A stretch of DNA of 64,000 nt from Campylobacter concisus (GCF_003048835.2 NZ_CP060705.1:1798001-1862000), one strand, 5' to 3'; shown: positions 46,927 to 56,682, numbered from the stretch's first letter. Numbers and translations: made by a program. The notes: generated by a model from the sequence alone, not told the origin.

Positions 46927-47534
46927 AGCCCGTCTCCGTTGTGACAGCCGTTTTCGCAGTATAAAAGCTCGATGATCTGGTAGTTTTTAAGCTCGCTAAA
47001 TTTATATGAAAGGGCGTTTTGTATCTTTTCTACGCTACCAAGACTTAGTGTTTTTACGCCCAAATTTGTAAAAAAGCCAGGCGGTATCGGGCTTGCCCCT
47101 AGCCTTTTCATCTCTAAATTTATCTCGTTTTGCTCCCTAAAACTCTTCCACGTCAAAAATGTGGTTCGCTCTAAATTTAGCCCCCTGCCAAGCTCTGCCA
47201 GATCCTCACAGGGCGTCGTCACGTAAAGCCACTCGTCCTCTTTTAGCTTTGAGCTAAGCTCAAGCGCGCTCTCTATCAAAATGGGGCTTAAATTTGAAAT
47301 GAATGCGGCTTGTTCTTTGAAATTTGCCCTGATGAAATTTACAGCCCTCGGACAGCGACTGTCAATAATAAGTTCCTTTTGCGCAAGAGCGTTTTTGTAT
47401 GCGTTTTTTACGCTTTTAACGTGGTCTTTTTCGCACTCTACTACGCTAAAACCTTTCTCTTGCAAAATTTCTTTAAGCGCTGCAAAGTCGTAGATGTTTT
47501 TTACAACAGGATTTAACCAAACCACTTTTTTCAT
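46923..47534 (-). CDS. Small [FeFe]-hydrogenase catalytic-domain-like protein
   Basis: 203 residues, first gene of the ABC importer operon. It shows, in order, counterparts of the three signature cysteine motifs of [FeFe]-hydrogenase large-subunit C-terminal domains: IIDSRCPRAVNFI (C61; cf. TSCCPxW), YVTTPCEDLAE (C109; cf. MPCxxKxxE) and IIELLYCENGCHNGDGL (C193, C197; cf. ExMACxxGCxxGGG). One cysteine of motif 1 and the Lys of motif 2 are missing, and there is no ferredoxin or accessory cluster domain, so classical hydrogenase activity is unlikely. It could bind an iron-sulfur cluster and act as a sensor, enzyme or cofactor handler tied to the imported substrate. ATG at 47534 behind GGGAG. 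Relationship is by motif reading only. Confidence 0.6.
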   Translation of the reverse strand: MKKVVWLNPVVKNIYDFAALKEILQEKGFSVVECEKDHVKSVKNAYKNALAQKELIIDSRCPRAVNFIRANFKEQAAFISNLSPILIESALELSSKLKEDEWLYVTTPCEDLAELGRGLNLERTTFLTWKSFREQNEINLEMKRLGASPIPPGFFTNLGVKTLSLGSVEKIQNALSYKFSELKNYQIIELLYCENGCHNGDGL

Positions 47535-47638
47535 TAGAGCTCCCGTCAAATTTAAAGCAAAATGTAATAATTAAAATCAAAATTGTATCACTTGAAAGTA
47601 AAAAGATGGCTTTGGATGTTAAATTTACAAGAAAACGG

Positions 47639-48625
47639 CTAGACTTTTACGTCTAAATTTCGCTTTTTCTGGCTTTTCTCCATTAGTTTTAGTATATCTA
47701 TGCCACTTTTTTCAAGGCGCATTAGCTCCTTAAGATAGGCAAATTTCTCATCTTTATTTATATCATATGTCGCTAGTTTCTCGCTTCGGCCGATCACCGA
47801 GGCATAGACCTTGTTGCCGTCAAGCTTGTCCGTGTTTTGCACATTGTAAAGCGACAGCACGCCCTCTATTACCTCTTTAAATTTCGCCCCGCTCTTCATG
47901 CCAGCCTTCATCAGCGTTAAAAATCTCTGCCTGCTCTCCTCGTCAGTGAAATTTATACTTTGCATTGTCTCATATTCGATCGGTGGCTTGTTCGTGCTAG
48001 TTAGCATTGAGATAGCCTTCTTGCCTATTGTAATGCTCTCCACGCCGACCCTCTCGCCAAGATATTGCCTCAGCGCATAGTCCAGCCACCTATCTTTAAA
48101 CTCTTCAGTGCTTAGGTCCTTGTCAAGTATCTCAAAGCCCTCCACGTGGCTCTTGTGTCCAAGTCCAAGCAAGGTGCCGCTATCATCTTTTGACGTGTAC
48201 TCTTTTGCGAAGAGATCGACGTTTGTTGGATAGTATCCGATGATCGATTCATAAAGCCTTCCAAAGCCAAGTGCCCCAGTCTGGCTAACAAAGCTTTTAA
48301 GCTCATCTATCTCGTCTTGGCTCATTTGCTTGTCATATCCCATGAGCTTGCCCCAGATGCTTATCTTGCCATTGGCGGCTATGCCTGTGAGCGAGTTATC
48401 TTTAGCAAATTTTAGCGGCTCATCATCTTTGTTAAATTTACTCTCATTTGTCTGGTTTAAATTTATCTGATCGCTGCTTTGATTGGTGAATTGAGCTAAT
48501 TTTTGAGATGATAAATTTAAGGAAATTTCGTCTGTGCTAGGCCTGATATGGCTAGCGCTTTGCTCCCTAATATTTTGAAATCCACTATATAAATTTACAT
48601 TAGCTCCATTTACGCCACCTATCAT
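47639..48625 (-). CDS. Hypothetical protein (328 aa)
   Basis: Not recognised. Start at 48625 (MIGGVNGANVNLYSGFQN) chosen because AAAGGA lies 8 bases upstream; an ATG at 48655 has none. The first 90 residues are Ser/Asn/Gln-rich and probably disordered; the rest is helical and charged with DINKDEKFAYLKELMRLEKS, which resembles a single EF-hand-like loop (DxNxDE). No signal peptide or membrane helix. The N-terminal Ser/Asn-rich style resembles proteins exported by the flagellar apparatus, but this is only a suggestion. It is alone between a divergent-free gap and the ABC operon. Confidence 0.65.
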   Translation of the reverse strand: MIGGVNGANVNLYSGFQNIREQSASHIRPSTDEISLNLSSQKLAQFTNQSSDQINLNQTNESKFNKDDEPLKFAKDNSLTGIAANGKISIWGKLMGYDKQMSQDEIDELKSFVSQTGALGFGRLYESIIGYYPTNVDLFAKEYTSKDDSGTLLGLGHKSHVEGFEILDKDLSTEEFKDRWLDYALRQYLGERVGVESITIGKKAISMLTSTNKPPIEYETMQSINFTDEESRQRFLTLMKAGMKSGAKFKEVIEGVLSLYNVQNTDKLDGNKVYASVIGRSEKLATYDINKDEKFAYLKELMRLEKSGIDILKLMEKSQKKRNLDVKV

Positions 48626-48655
48626 CTCAAATCCTTTGTAAGATAGTTTAAACAA

Positions 48656-49454
48656 ATATCGTCTCTTTAAAATAATGTTTGATACAAAAGCAAATTTAGA
48701 AATTTATGGAGCTTTTTGCTTTTAAATTTAGGCTGTTTGAAGCTGGCTAATTTTTAGATATTTTATTATTTTGCTATTTTTTGAAATTTACCTGCGCCAT
48801 TTTTATTGAATTTGACCAATATATTTGGTTTTGGCTGTAAGTCATATATTTAGAGCAAATTTACACCATCTCTGCCCTCGTAGCCACATTACCAAGCCCT
48901 TCTGCAACCTATCAAAGTGAGAGTTTTGCAGCTTTTTGGATTGTAAATTTGAAATTTGTTTTTTGAATAATTTAAATTTGAGATAGTTTGTCTGGATGAT
49001 TTGCCCTGCTTTTGGTTTTGCATTTTAAATATATAGCCTTAATCATAAAACTTCGCAAAATAGCTTATAAATTTAACCTAGAACCACTCAAAATACAAAT
49101 AACCCACCTAAAGCAAATATCACAAAAAACAGAAATAAAATTTAAAAATAGCTGGCTCTAAATTTAGAAATTTATGTCGTCGACTTTGAAATTTAATGGA
49201 TAAATTTGAGTTAGAAATTTATGACTTCTTTTTGGGGATTTTTGGCATAAATTAAAGAGTGTCTGCTCACTTTTTGTGCTTTAAAACCGCTATAAATTTA
49301 CTTACACCAACTATTTTAACCTATCGTAGCAGCTCATCTAAAAGCCACGAAATCAATTTTATAATGCTTCGACTTGTAAATTTGCCACAGTCCAAGATGG
49401 ATAAATTTAAAGCAAAAACTTTTTAAAAAAATAAACGTAAAAAGATAAATTTAG
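48656..49454. other. 800-bp AT-rich region without a supported gene
   Basis: No frame with coding character on either strand, no tRNA, and no clean repeat. AAATTT/TAAATTT words are very dense. It lies between the terminator of the alpha operon and the promoter of the hypothetical gene at 47639-48625; it may be decayed coding sequence. Confidence 0.5.
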
Positions 49455-49482
49455 AAAGAAAAGAGAGCCAGAGAGGCTCTCT
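49455..49482 (-). terminator. Rho-independent terminator of the ribosomal protein cluster
   Basis: AGAGAGCC (49462-49469), 5-base loop, GGCTCTCT (49475-49482), followed on the minus strand by TTTCTTT. It lies 5 bases past the rplQ stop. Confidence 0.85.
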
Positions 49483-49487
49483 GGGGA

Positions 49488-49844
49488 TTATTCAGCTACT
49501 AGCTCTATATAAGCCATCTCAGCTGCGTCGCCTCTGCGAACGCGAGTTTTGATGATCCTTGTATAGCCACCGTTGCGCTCTTTAAACTTTGGAGCTACTT
49601 CAGTAACTAGCTTATTTGTAGTCTCTTTGTCTTGCAAAGAAGCAAATACTGCTCTGTGAGCGTTAGAGTCGCCCTTTCTAGCTCTTGTTATCAGCTTTTC
49701 AACATAGCTTCTAAGCTCTTTTGCTTTTGGTAAAGTTGTCTCTATCTTTTCGCTTTTGATGATAGCTATCGCTAAATTCTTAAGCAATGCAGATCTATGA
49801 GATGACGTTCTACCAAGTTTGCGATATCCGTGTTTATGTCTCAT
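49488..49844 (-). CDS. rplQ: 50S ribosomal protein L17
   Basis: 118 residues; begins [17 protein letters not shown] as in all bacterial L17. Binds 23S rRNA near the exit tunnel side. Last gene of the ribosomal cluster, 11 bases after rpoA and followed by the terminator at 49455-49482. Confidence 0.97.
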   Translation of the reverse strand: MRHKHGYRKLGRTSSHRSALLKNLAIAIIKSEKIETTLPKAKELRSYVEKLITRARKGDSNAHRAVFASLQDKETTNKLVTEVAPKFKERNGGYTRIIKTRVRRGDAAEMAYIELVAE

Positions 49845-49855
49845 CTATTGTCCTT

Positions 49856-50872
49856 TTATTCTTTTGCACTCATTTGTGATTTTAGCTCGGTTATTTTCTT
49901 TCTGAGTTGCTCTTTGCTATCTTTTAACACATCGACACCAACTGGATAGCCTATCTCTTCCATAACCGCTTTTATCTCTTCAAGAGATTTTTTACCTAAA
50001 TTTTTAAGCTCTTTAAGCTCGTTTTCGTCCATCAACGCAAGCTCACCGATAAATCTAATCTCAGCCTTATCAAGGCAGTTAAAGCTTCTAGCACTTAAAT
50101 TTAGATCTTCTACGCTAGAAAGTAGCTTTGAGAACTCGCCGCTTGCGCTTGAGCTAGCAACTGGGGCGCTAACATCAATATCTAAAATTCCTTTAAATAC
50201 TGACATTTGTTGATACATAGCTTCTAAACAATTTTTAAAAGCTTCTACTGGACCAACTTGACCATCTGTTGTAATCGTAAATACGATTTTCTCGTAGTCT
50301 GGATCATCTTCAACCAAGACGTTTTGTATATCGTAAACTGCTTTTTTAACTGGTGTAAAGAAAGCGTCAAGTGCGATAAAGTCGTCTTCGATCTCTTCTC
50401 TAATCTCTTCACTAGGAACATATCCGATACCTTTTTGGATGATAACTGAGAAATTTAACTCAGCATCTTCGTTGATAGTCGCAAGATATGCATCTGGATT
50501 AACGATCTCAACTAGATCGTTATTTAGGTCAGCTCCAGTTATCTCTTTTGGTCCCTTAAAGCTATACTCTATAACTTCACGCTCGCTGCTGCTTTTTAAT
50601 TTAAATCTGATCTTCTTCAAATTTATAATAAAAAATGCCACGTCTTCAAGCATGCCACGCATACTATCAAATTCGTGACTAACGCCTTTTATCTTTACAC
50701 CGATAGGAGCAAAACCTACCGTACTTGTGTAAAGAAGACGGCGTAGTGGGTGAGCCAAAGTAACAGCATAACCTGCTTCAAAAGGATATGCTGTAATGTT
50801 AGCGACGTTTTCGCTAACACTTTTAACTTCTATTTCAGTTGGCATATAAGCTGATGTAGTAATCTTTCTCAT
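49856..50872 (-). CDS. rpoA: RNA polymerase alpha subunit
   Basis: 338 residues. The N-terminal dimerisation and assembly domain includes [19 protein letters not shown] and the [15 protein letters not shown] block; a linker rich in Ser/Ala (about 240-250) leads to the C-terminal domain with [16 protein letters not shown] and [13 protein letters not shown], which binds UP elements and activators. Start at 50872. Sits between rpsD and rplQ, the standard alpha operon order. Confidence 0.97.
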   Translation of the reverse strand: MRKITTSAYMPTEIEVKSVSENVANITAYPFEAGYAVTLAHPLRRLLYTSTVGFAPIGVKIKGVSHEFDSMRGMLEDVAFFIINLKKIRFKLKSSSEREVIEYSFKGPKEITGADLNNDLVEIVNPDAYLATINEDAELNFSVIIQKGIGYVPSEEIREEIEDDFIALDAFFTPVKKAVYDIQNVLVEDDPDYEKIVFTITTDGQVGPVEAFKNCLEAMYQQMSVFKGILDIDVSAPVASSSASGEFSKLLSSVEDLNLSARSFNCLDKAEIRFIGELALMDENELKELKNLGKKSLEEIKAVMEEIGYPVGVDVLKDSKEQLRKKITELKSQMSAKE

Positions 50873-50886
50873 CTTTATACCCTCTA

Positions 50887-51513
50887 TTATTTTGAGTAAA
50901 GCTCTACTATAAATCTTTCCTCAACAGGAATGATAACCTCTTCTCTTTCTGGATTTCTAGTGAAAATTCCAAATTTTTTCTCTTTTTCCACATCTACCCA
51001 AGCAACGATGCCAGTTTGAGCTGTAAGATCGATCGCGCGAACGATTTGTGGATTGTTTTTAGATTTCTCAGCAACTTCTACTTTAGAGCCTGGCTCCACT
51101 CTGTAAGATGGGATATCCACTCTCTTGCCATTTACTAAAATATGTCCGTGAGTTACAAGCTGGCGAGCAAAACGACGAGTCGTTGCAAAGCCCATTCTGT
51201 AAACAACATTGTCTAATCTCTGCTCTAGTAGTTGAACCAAAAGAGCACCAGTGTTGCCCTCGCGGCGTGCTGCTTCTTGGAACAATCTTCTAAATTGTTT
51301 CTCTGAAACACCATACATAAATTTAGCTTTTTGCTTCTCGCGAAGTTGTAAGCCATATTCACTTATTTTTGCTCTTCTTTGTCCGTGTTGTCCTGGTGCA
51401 TAAGGTCTTTTTTCTAAAGCGCTTTTACCAGCAAGTCTTCTTTCGCCTTTTAACGCAAGAGACACACCAAGACGTCTTTCTAATTTTTCAACAGGTCCTG
51501 TATATCTAGCCAT
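50887..51513 (-). CDS. rpsD: 30S ribosomal protein S4
   Basis: 208 residues. Primary 16S rRNA-binding protein, translational repressor of the alpha operon in E. coli. N-terminal [19 protein letters not shown] lacks zinc cysteines; the S4 RNA-binding domain is at [20 protein letters not shown]. 14 bases before rpoA. Confidence 0.97.
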   Translation of the reverse strand: MARYTGPVEKLERRLGVSLALKGERRLAGKSALEKRPYAPGQHGQRRAKISEYGLQLREKQKAKFMYGVSEKQFRRLFQEAARREGNTGALLVQLLEQRLDNVVYRMGFATTRRFARQLVTHGHILVNGKRVDIPSYRVEPGSKVEVAEKSKNNPQIVRAIDLTAQTGIVAWVDVEKEKKFGIFTRNPEREEVIIPVEERFIVELYSK

Positions 51514-51538
51514 AATAATTTCTCCTAATTTTCTCTAA

Positions 51539-51931
51539 TTATACGCGGCGGCGTTTTGGCGGTCTGCAACCATTGTGTGGTAAAGGTGTGATATCTTTGA
51601 AGAAAGTTACTTTTATGCCTTCAACACCACCTACACTCTTAACAGCCGTTTCACGTCCGCTACCTGGACCTTGAACCTTGATGCCAACTTCTTTAATGCC
51701 GTGTTCTTTTGCTTTATTTAAAGCATCTTCTACAGCTTGTTGAGCTGCATAAGGAGTTGATTTTTTACTACCCTTAAAGCCTAAGCCACCTGCACTACTC
51801 CATGCAATAGCATTTCCCATTTCATCAGTTACAGTTACCATAGTGTTGTTAAATGTTGCACTGATATAAACGATACCTTTGGCTATGCTTTTTCTAACTA
51901 CTTTTTTCTTAACAATTTTTCTTTTCGCCAT
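51539..51931 (-). CDS. rpsK: 30S ribosomal protein S11
   Basis: 130 residues; platform protein of the small subunit contacting the mRNA exit region. Conserved [20 protein letters not shown] and the basic C terminus [15 protein letters not shown] are present. Lys-rich N terminus ([15 protein letters not shown]). Confidence 0.97.
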
Positions 51932-51953
51932 TTATTATCCTTTAACCCTTGCC

Positions 51954-52322
51954 TTACTTAGTAGCCGCACCGACAGTTTTACGTCTGCCTTTTCTGGTTC
52001 TAGCATTAGTTTTAGTCTTTTGACCACGAACAGGAAGACCCTTTCTGTGGCGAAGACCTCTATAACTTCCAAGATCCATAAGAGCTTTGATATCCATAGC
52101 AACTTGTTTTCTCAAATCACCCTCAACGATATGGTGCTCTTGAATTTCTTTACGGATAGCTGCTGCTTCGTCTTCGCTAAGCTCATAAACTCTCTTGTCG
52201 TAAGAAATTCCAGCTGCGTCAAGGATTTGACGAGATTTATAAAGACCTATACCATAGATATAAGTCAAACCATACTCTATTCTCTTTTTGTTTGGTAAAT
52301 CTACACCTGCAATACGTGCCAT
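51954..52322 (-). CDS. rpsM: 30S ribosomal protein S13
   Basis: 122 residues; head protein contacting 5S/L5 across bridge B1b. Begins [20 protein letters not shown] and ends in the basic tail [17 protein letters not shown]. Three bases after the rpmJ stop, so translationally linked. Confidence 0.97.
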   Translation of the reverse strand: MARIAGVDLPNKKRIEYGLTYIYGIGLYKSRQILDAAGISYDKRVYELSEDEAAAIRKEIQEHHIVEGDLRKQVAMDIKALMDLGSYRGLRHRKGLPVRGQKTKTNARTRKGRRKTVGAATK

Positions 52323-52325
52323 GCC

Positions 52326-52439
52326 TTATCCTTGTCTTTGTTTATGTTTTGGATTTTCGCAGATAACACGAATTATGCCACTACGTTTGACAATTTTACA
52401 TTTGTCACACATCTTCTTTACAGAAGGACGAACTTTCAT
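52326..52439 (-). CDS. rpmJ: 50S ribosomal protein L36
   Basis: 37 residues ([15 protein letters not shown]...[13 protein letters not shown]). The zinc-binding set C-x2-C-x12-C-x4-H is intact, so this is the zinc-containing form. The ATG at 52439 follows AGGAG. Separated from infA by a 190-bp gap with two hairpins. Confidence 0.96.
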   Translation of the reverse strand: MKVRPSVKKMCDKCKIVKRSGIIRVICENPKHKQRQG

Positions 52440-52484
52440 TTTAGTCTCCTAAAAATTTATTCCACTTTTTTAGGGGCTGCATCA

Positions 52485-52542
52485 GGTTTAAAGAAAGAAT
52501 TTAAACCAACTATTTTCAAAATAAGTGGGGAACTTTGAAAAT
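52485..52542 (-). promoter_or_regulatory. Two hairpins in the infA-rpmJ gap
   Basis: Stem 1: ATTTTCAAA/TTTGAAAAT (52512-52520/52534-52542). Stem 2: GGTTTAAA/TTTAAACC (52485-52492/52500-52507). They lie between infA and rpmJ in an otherwise tightly packed cluster, so they may set the expression ratio or bind a regulator such as S4 or S13. Confidence 0.45.
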
Positions 52543-52628
52543 AATTCTTCATACAGCTTTTCGCAAAGCTTGGATTTTATCCAAAACCAGCTTTAAATTT
52601 ACTTAGCATATTTGCCAAGAGCCTAAAT

Positions 52629-52847
52629 TTACTTATATCTATAAGTGATCCTGCCCTTGTCTAGGCTATATGGCGTAAGTTCTACTTTTACGCGGTCGCC
52701 AGGCATTATCTTTATATAATGCATTCTCATCTTTCCGGCGATATGACATAAAATTATATGTTTGTTGTCGAGCTCAACTTTAAAAGTTGCATTTGGCAGT
52801 GCTTCAACAACATTTCCATCAATCTCAATGACATCGTCTTTTGCCAC
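52629..52847 (-). CDS. infA: Translation initiation factor IF-1
   Basis: 72 residues, an S1/OB fold ([20 protein letters not shown] ... [40 protein letters not shown]). Binds the ribosomal A site during initiation. Placed after map, as in Helicobacter and other epsilonproteobacteria. Confidence 0.97.
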
Positions 52848-52880
52848 AAATTCTCCTTTCTTTAAATTTTTCTCTAAATT

Positions 52881-53639
52881 TCACGCTTGACTTAAAATTT
52901 CAGCTTTGCCATTAACTATCGCCATACAATGCTCATAATGGCTAGTTCTCAAACCATCTTTTGAGGTTACTTTCCAGTTATCGCTTCCTAAAACTGGTGT
53001 GCCATCTTTTTGGCAGATCATCGGCTCTATACAAAAAACCATTCCCTCTTTTATCTTTGGTCCAGCTTTTGGGTTGTTTCCTTCAATATAATTTGGAATT
53101 TCTGGCTCTTCGTGTGGCCTTTTGCCTATGCCATGACCGCAATATCCGCGCAAAGGCACATAGCCTCTGCCTAGTATAAATTTCTCAAGCTCGTAGCTAA
53201 TCTCTTTAAAATGCATACCAGCTCTTATATAGTCAATCGCAAAATAAAGCGCGTCTTTTGAGCAAGCGATCAAAGCCTCGTCCTCTTTTGAAATTTTACC
53301 AACCCCAAAAGTCCTAGCCGAATCGCCAAAATAACCATCTAAATTTGAGCCGATATCAACACTAACGATATCGCCCTCTTTTAGTTTGTACTCATTTGGA
53401 ATTCCGTGAATTACCACTTCATTGACGCTTATGCAAGCTGCATTTGGAAAGCCGTAAAGCCCTTTAAAGGCAGGTTTTGCTCCAGCAGTTCTTATCATAT
53501 CTTCGCAAATTTTATCTATCTCAAGAAGGGAAATTCCGGGTTTTATGATCGTAGAAACGTGATCAAGTGTTCGAGCGACGATCTTATTCGCCGCTCTCAT
53601 TTTCTCTATCTCAGCTGGTCTTTTTAGCGTGATAGCCAT
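52881..53639 (-). CDS. map: Methionine aminopeptidase type I
   Basis: 252 residues. Removes the initiator methionine from nascent proteins. The five metal ligands are visible in VSVDIGSNLDGYFGDSARTF (two Asp), GYCGHGIGKRPHEEP (His), VFCIEPMI (Glu) and HYEHCMAIV (Glu); the substrate His is in VIHGIPNEY. Lies directly between secY (1 base) and infA (33 bases). Confidence 0.97.
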   Translation of the reverse strand: MAITLKRPAEIEKMRAANKIVARTLDHVSTIIKPGISLLEIDKICEDMIRTAGAKPAFKGLYGFPNAACISVNEVVIHGIPNEYKLKEGDIVSVDIGSNLDGYFGDSARTFGVGKISKEDEALIACSKDALYFAIDYIRAGMHFKEISYELEKFILGRGYVPLRGYCGHGIGKRPHEEPEIPNYIEGNNPKAGPKIKEGMVFCIEPMICQKDGTPVLGSDNWKVTSKDGLRTSHYEHCMAIVNGKAEILSQA

Positions 53640-53640
53640 T

Positions 53641-54903
53641 TTATAGACCTACTGCACTTAGAGTTTGGTATTTGTTTGTATAAGACTGAGCCTCTATACG
53701 TCTCATCGTATCAAGTGCTACTGAAACCACGATAAGAACTGATGTACCACCAAAATAAAATGGTACGCCCATAGTCTTGACAAGTACCCAAGGTAGTGTT
53801 GAAATGATACCTAAGTATAAAGCTCCACCTAAAGTTAGTCTGCCAGCTACTTCGTTTAGATAGCTAGCAGTACTTTCGCCTGGTCTAACACCAGGGATAA
53901 ACCCGCCTTGTTTTTTCAAATTTTCACTTATATCTTTTGTATTAAACACGATAGATGCATAGAAAAACGCAAAGAAGATGATAAATAAAAATGTTAAAAC
54001 ATTAAACATATAGCCATTTGGACTTAAAAAGTCGTTGATAGCCTGGATTACTGGATTTGTGCTAGCCTGCAAAATAGTGCTTGGAAACATCAAAATCGCA
54101 CTAGCAAATATCGGTGGGATAACGCCACTTAAATTTACTTTGATCGGTATATAGTTCATTATACGTTTATTTTGATTTTCCATTATCACTTTTCTTGAGT
54201 AAGAAATAGGGATACGTCTTTCACCCATCTCGACAAAGATAATAGCACCAATGGTCGCTAGAATAATCACCAAAATAGCAATTACTGTTAGGAAATTCAT
54301 CTCAGAAGTATTTACCAAATTTACAGTTCCGCCGATCGCACTAGGTATGCCAGAGACGATGCCCGCAAAGATGATAAGACTTATACCATTGCCTATACCG
54401 CGCTGCGTGATCTGCTCACCTATCCACATAAGTAGCATAGTGCCTGTTAGCATAGATACAGCAGAGATCGCGATAAATAAATTCATATCTATCATGATAG
54501 CTTGCTCGCCACCACGACCGCTTAAGCTTTGAAGTCCGATAGAGACGCCGATTGATTGAACAAGAGTGATAACGATGGTTGCATAACGTATGATTTGCAT
54601 ATATTTTTGCATACCGTCGCGCTCTTTTTTCATCTGACCTAACTTTGGAAATGTCGCTGCTAGAAGCTCCATGATGATCGAAGCTGTGATGTAAGGCATA
54701 ATACCTAGAGATATGATACTTAAACGCTCAGCGGCTTTACCGCTAAACATATTAAATAGACCCAAGGCGTTGCTATTGTTTGAATTGAAAAATTCTTTAA
54801 TTACGTCGACATTAACACCAGGAACTGGCACATAAGCCAGTATCCTGTATGCGAACAAAAATGCCAACGTGATCAAAATCTTGTTGGTCAGTGTTTTATC
54901 CAT
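53641..54903 (-). CDS. secY: Preprotein translocase subunit SecY
   Basis: 420 residues, ten membrane helices, the channel subunit of the SecYEG translocon. Helix 1 LITLAFLFAYRILAYVPVPG; cytoplasmic loops with ERRIPISYSRKVIM and VRPGESTASYLNEVAGRLTL are those that contact SecA and ribosomes. The ATG shares its A with the rplO stop (TAATG), so the two are translationally coupled. Confidence 0.97.
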   Translation of the reverse strand: MDKTLTNKILITLAFLFAYRILAYVPVPGVNVDVIKEFFNSNNSNALGLFNMFSGKAAERLSIISLGIMPYITASIIMELLAATFPKLGQMKKERDGMQKYMQIIRYATIVITLVQSIGVSIGLQSLSGRGGEQAIMIDMNLFIAISAVSMLTGTMLLMWIGEQITQRGIGNGISLIIFAGIVSGIPSAIGGTVNLVNTSEMNFLTVIAILVIILATIGAIIFVEMGERRIPISYSRKVIMENQNKRIMNYIPIKVNLSGVIPPIFASAILMFPSTILQASTNPVIQAINDFLSPNGYMFNVLTFLFIIFFAFFYASIVFNTKDISENLKKQGGFIPGVRPGESTASYLNEVAGRLTLGGALYLGIISTLPWVLVKTMGVPFYFGGTSVLIVVSVALDTMRRIEAQSYTNKYQTLSAVGL

Positions 54904-55304
54904 TATTTTGTTCCGCTAACGCTAACGTTCTCGTCTTTGATCTTTGAAGCAAGAGCTTTTGCGCTTGCACCGATTAATTTTATCTTAGTAACGCTTTTTG
55001 AAATTTTATGAACGCTAGCTATTGTTGCTATTGAAATTTCCGCAAGCTCTTTTATAGCTGCGATCTTTTCAACATTGATAACATAAGGTTTTTCAAATTT
55101 AGAAGCAAAGCCCACCTTTGGAAGACGTCTTTGAAGTGGTTGCTGTCCGCCCTCAAAACCTCTTTTTTCATTGTAGCCTTTTCTTGCTCTTTGACCTTTG
55201 TTACCTTTGCCGGCAGTTTTGCCATTGCCACTGCCTTGACCACGACCTATTCTTTTAGTTGCATGAGTTGAACCTGCAGCAGGTGTTAATTTTTCTAATG
55301 CCAT
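54903..55304 (-). CDS. rplO: 50S ribosomal protein L15
   Basis: 133 residues. N-terminal Gly/Lys-rich tail ([20 protein letters not shown]) reaches into 23S rRNA. It directly follows rpsE; the L30 gene (rpmD) that separates these two in E. coli is absent. Confidence 0.96.
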   Translation of the reverse strand: MALEKLTPAAGSTHATKRIGRGQGSGNGKTAGKGNKGQRARKGYNEKRGFEGGQQPLQRRLPKVGFASKFEKPYVINVEKIAAIKELAEISIATIASVHKISKSVTKIKLIGASAKALASKIKDENVSVSGTK

Positions 55305-55319
55305 CTTAACTCCTTTCTC

Positions 55320-55763
55320 TTAGCTTTTTAGCAAACTAAGTGCTTTTATAGTAGCACGAACGACGTTTGCTGAGTTGTTTGAGCCAAGTGATTTAGTAAG
55401 GATATCCTTAATACCTGCAAGCTCGATAATAGGACGCGCACTACCGCCAGCGATAACACCAGTACCTTCGCTAGCTGGGCGAAGTAGCATTCTACTTGCG
55501 TTGTATTTTACCTCTACATCGTGAGGGATAGTTGTGCCCTTGATCTTAACGTGGATAATATTTTTAAATGCGTCATCAATCGCTTTTCTCATCGCATCTG
55601 GTACCTCTTTAGCTTTGCCATATCCAAAGCCAACTAGGCCATTTCTATTACCAACAACAACTAAAGCTGTAAATCTAAATCTACGACCACCTTTAACAAC
55701 CTTTGTAACCCGACCGATATCGACGATTACTTCTTCAAATTCTTCTCTATTATATTTTTCCAT
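55320..55763 (-). CDS. rpsE: 30S ribosomal protein S5
   Basis: 147 residues, slightly shorter than the E. coli protein. Double-stranded RNA-binding N-terminal domain ([20 protein letters not shown]) and the [20 protein letters not shown] block. Important for decoding accuracy. Start at 55763 ([19 protein letters not shown]). Confidence 0.96.
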   Translation of the reverse strand: MEKYNREEFEEVIVDIGRVTKVVKGGRRFRFTALVVVGNRNGLVGFGYGKAKEVPDAMRKAIDDAFKNIIHVKIKGTTIPHDVEVKYNASRMLLRPASEGTGVIAGGSARPIIELAGIKDILTKSLGSNNSANVVRATIKALSLLKS

Positions 55764-55778
55764 CGATTTTCCTTTGGG

Positions 55779-56135
55779 TTATAGCTTGATGCCATTTTCT
55801 CTTAAAGCTTCAGCAAATGCTGCGATAACGCCATGATACAAATAACCATTTCTATCAAAAATTGCAATATCTATCTTCTTAGCTTTCAAAGCCTTAGCAA
55901 ATTCTTTAGCTAAAGTGACCGCACCTTCTTTATTTGCTTTTATGCCTATTTTTCTACCATCAACTGCAGCTAGTGTAGTAGCTGTAACATCGTCAATCGC
56001 TTGAACATAAAGGGTTCTGTTTGATTTGAAAATAGAAACTCTTGGGCAAGTTGCAACACCAGAAATTTTACCTCTGATTCTTCTTTTTCTCTTAATTCTA
56101 AGAGCGATTTTTCTTTTTAGTACTTTTGCTGTCAT
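55779..56135 (-). CDS. rplR: 50S ribosomal protein L18
   Basis: 118 residues; 5S rRNA-binding protein. Conserved [18 protein letters not shown], and the C-terminal [20 protein letters not shown]. Basic N terminus. Confidence 0.96.
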   Translation of the reverse strand: MTAKVLKRKIALRIKRKRRIRGKISGVATCPRVSIFKSNRTLYVQAIDDVTATTLAAVDGRKIGIKANKEGAVTLAKEFAKALKAKKIDIAIFDRNGYLYHGVIAAFAEALRENGIKL

Positions 56136-56145
56136 TTACCGCCCC

Positions 56146-56682
56146 TTACTTCTTAGATGTCTTGCCCGCTTTGCGGATGATACGTTCTTCTAGATATTTA
56201 ACGCCCTTGCCTTTATATGGCTCAGGTGGTCTAAATCCTCTAACTTGAGCAGCCACTTGACCTACTACTTGTTTGTCGTCACCTTTGATAGTAATAACGT
56301 TTTTATCAACGCTAGCTTCAACGCCTACTGGTAACTCATAATTGATAAGGTGTGAAAAACCAAGAGAAAGCTCTAAAATTTTACCTTTTGCAGCTGCTTT
56401 GTAACCAACGCCGTTGATCTCAAGCTGGCGAGTAAAGCCATGAGTGATACCAGTTACGATGTTGTTAGCAAGTGCTCTATATGTTCCCCAGTAAGCTCTG
56501 CTTTGGCGATCTTCGCCCTTTGGAGCAAAAACTATATGACCATTTTCTATCTTGACATCAACGTGACCTTTTGTGTCAAGCTCTTTTAAGTGATTGCCCT
56601 TTTTAAATTTTAGGACATTATTTTCAACGCTAACGTCTACACCACTTGGGATAGCGATAGGCTGTTTTCCAATACGTGACAT
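56146..56682 (-). CDS. rplF: 50S ribosomal protein L6
   Basis: 178 residues, two copies of a similar domain. N-terminal [19 protein letters not shown] and C-terminal [19 protein letters not shown] are diagnostic. Binds near the sarcin-ricin loop. A 178-bp gap separates it from rpsH upstream, unusual for this cluster. Confidence 0.97.
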   Translation of the reverse strand: MSRIGKQPIAIPSGVDVSVENNVLKFKKGNHLKELDTKGHVDVKIENGHIVFAPKGEDRQSRAYWGTYRALANNIVTGITHGFTRQLEINGVGYKAAAKGKILELSLGFSHLINYELPVGVEASVDKNVITIKGDDKQVVGQVAAQVRGFRPPEPYKGKGVKYLEERIIRKAGKTSKK

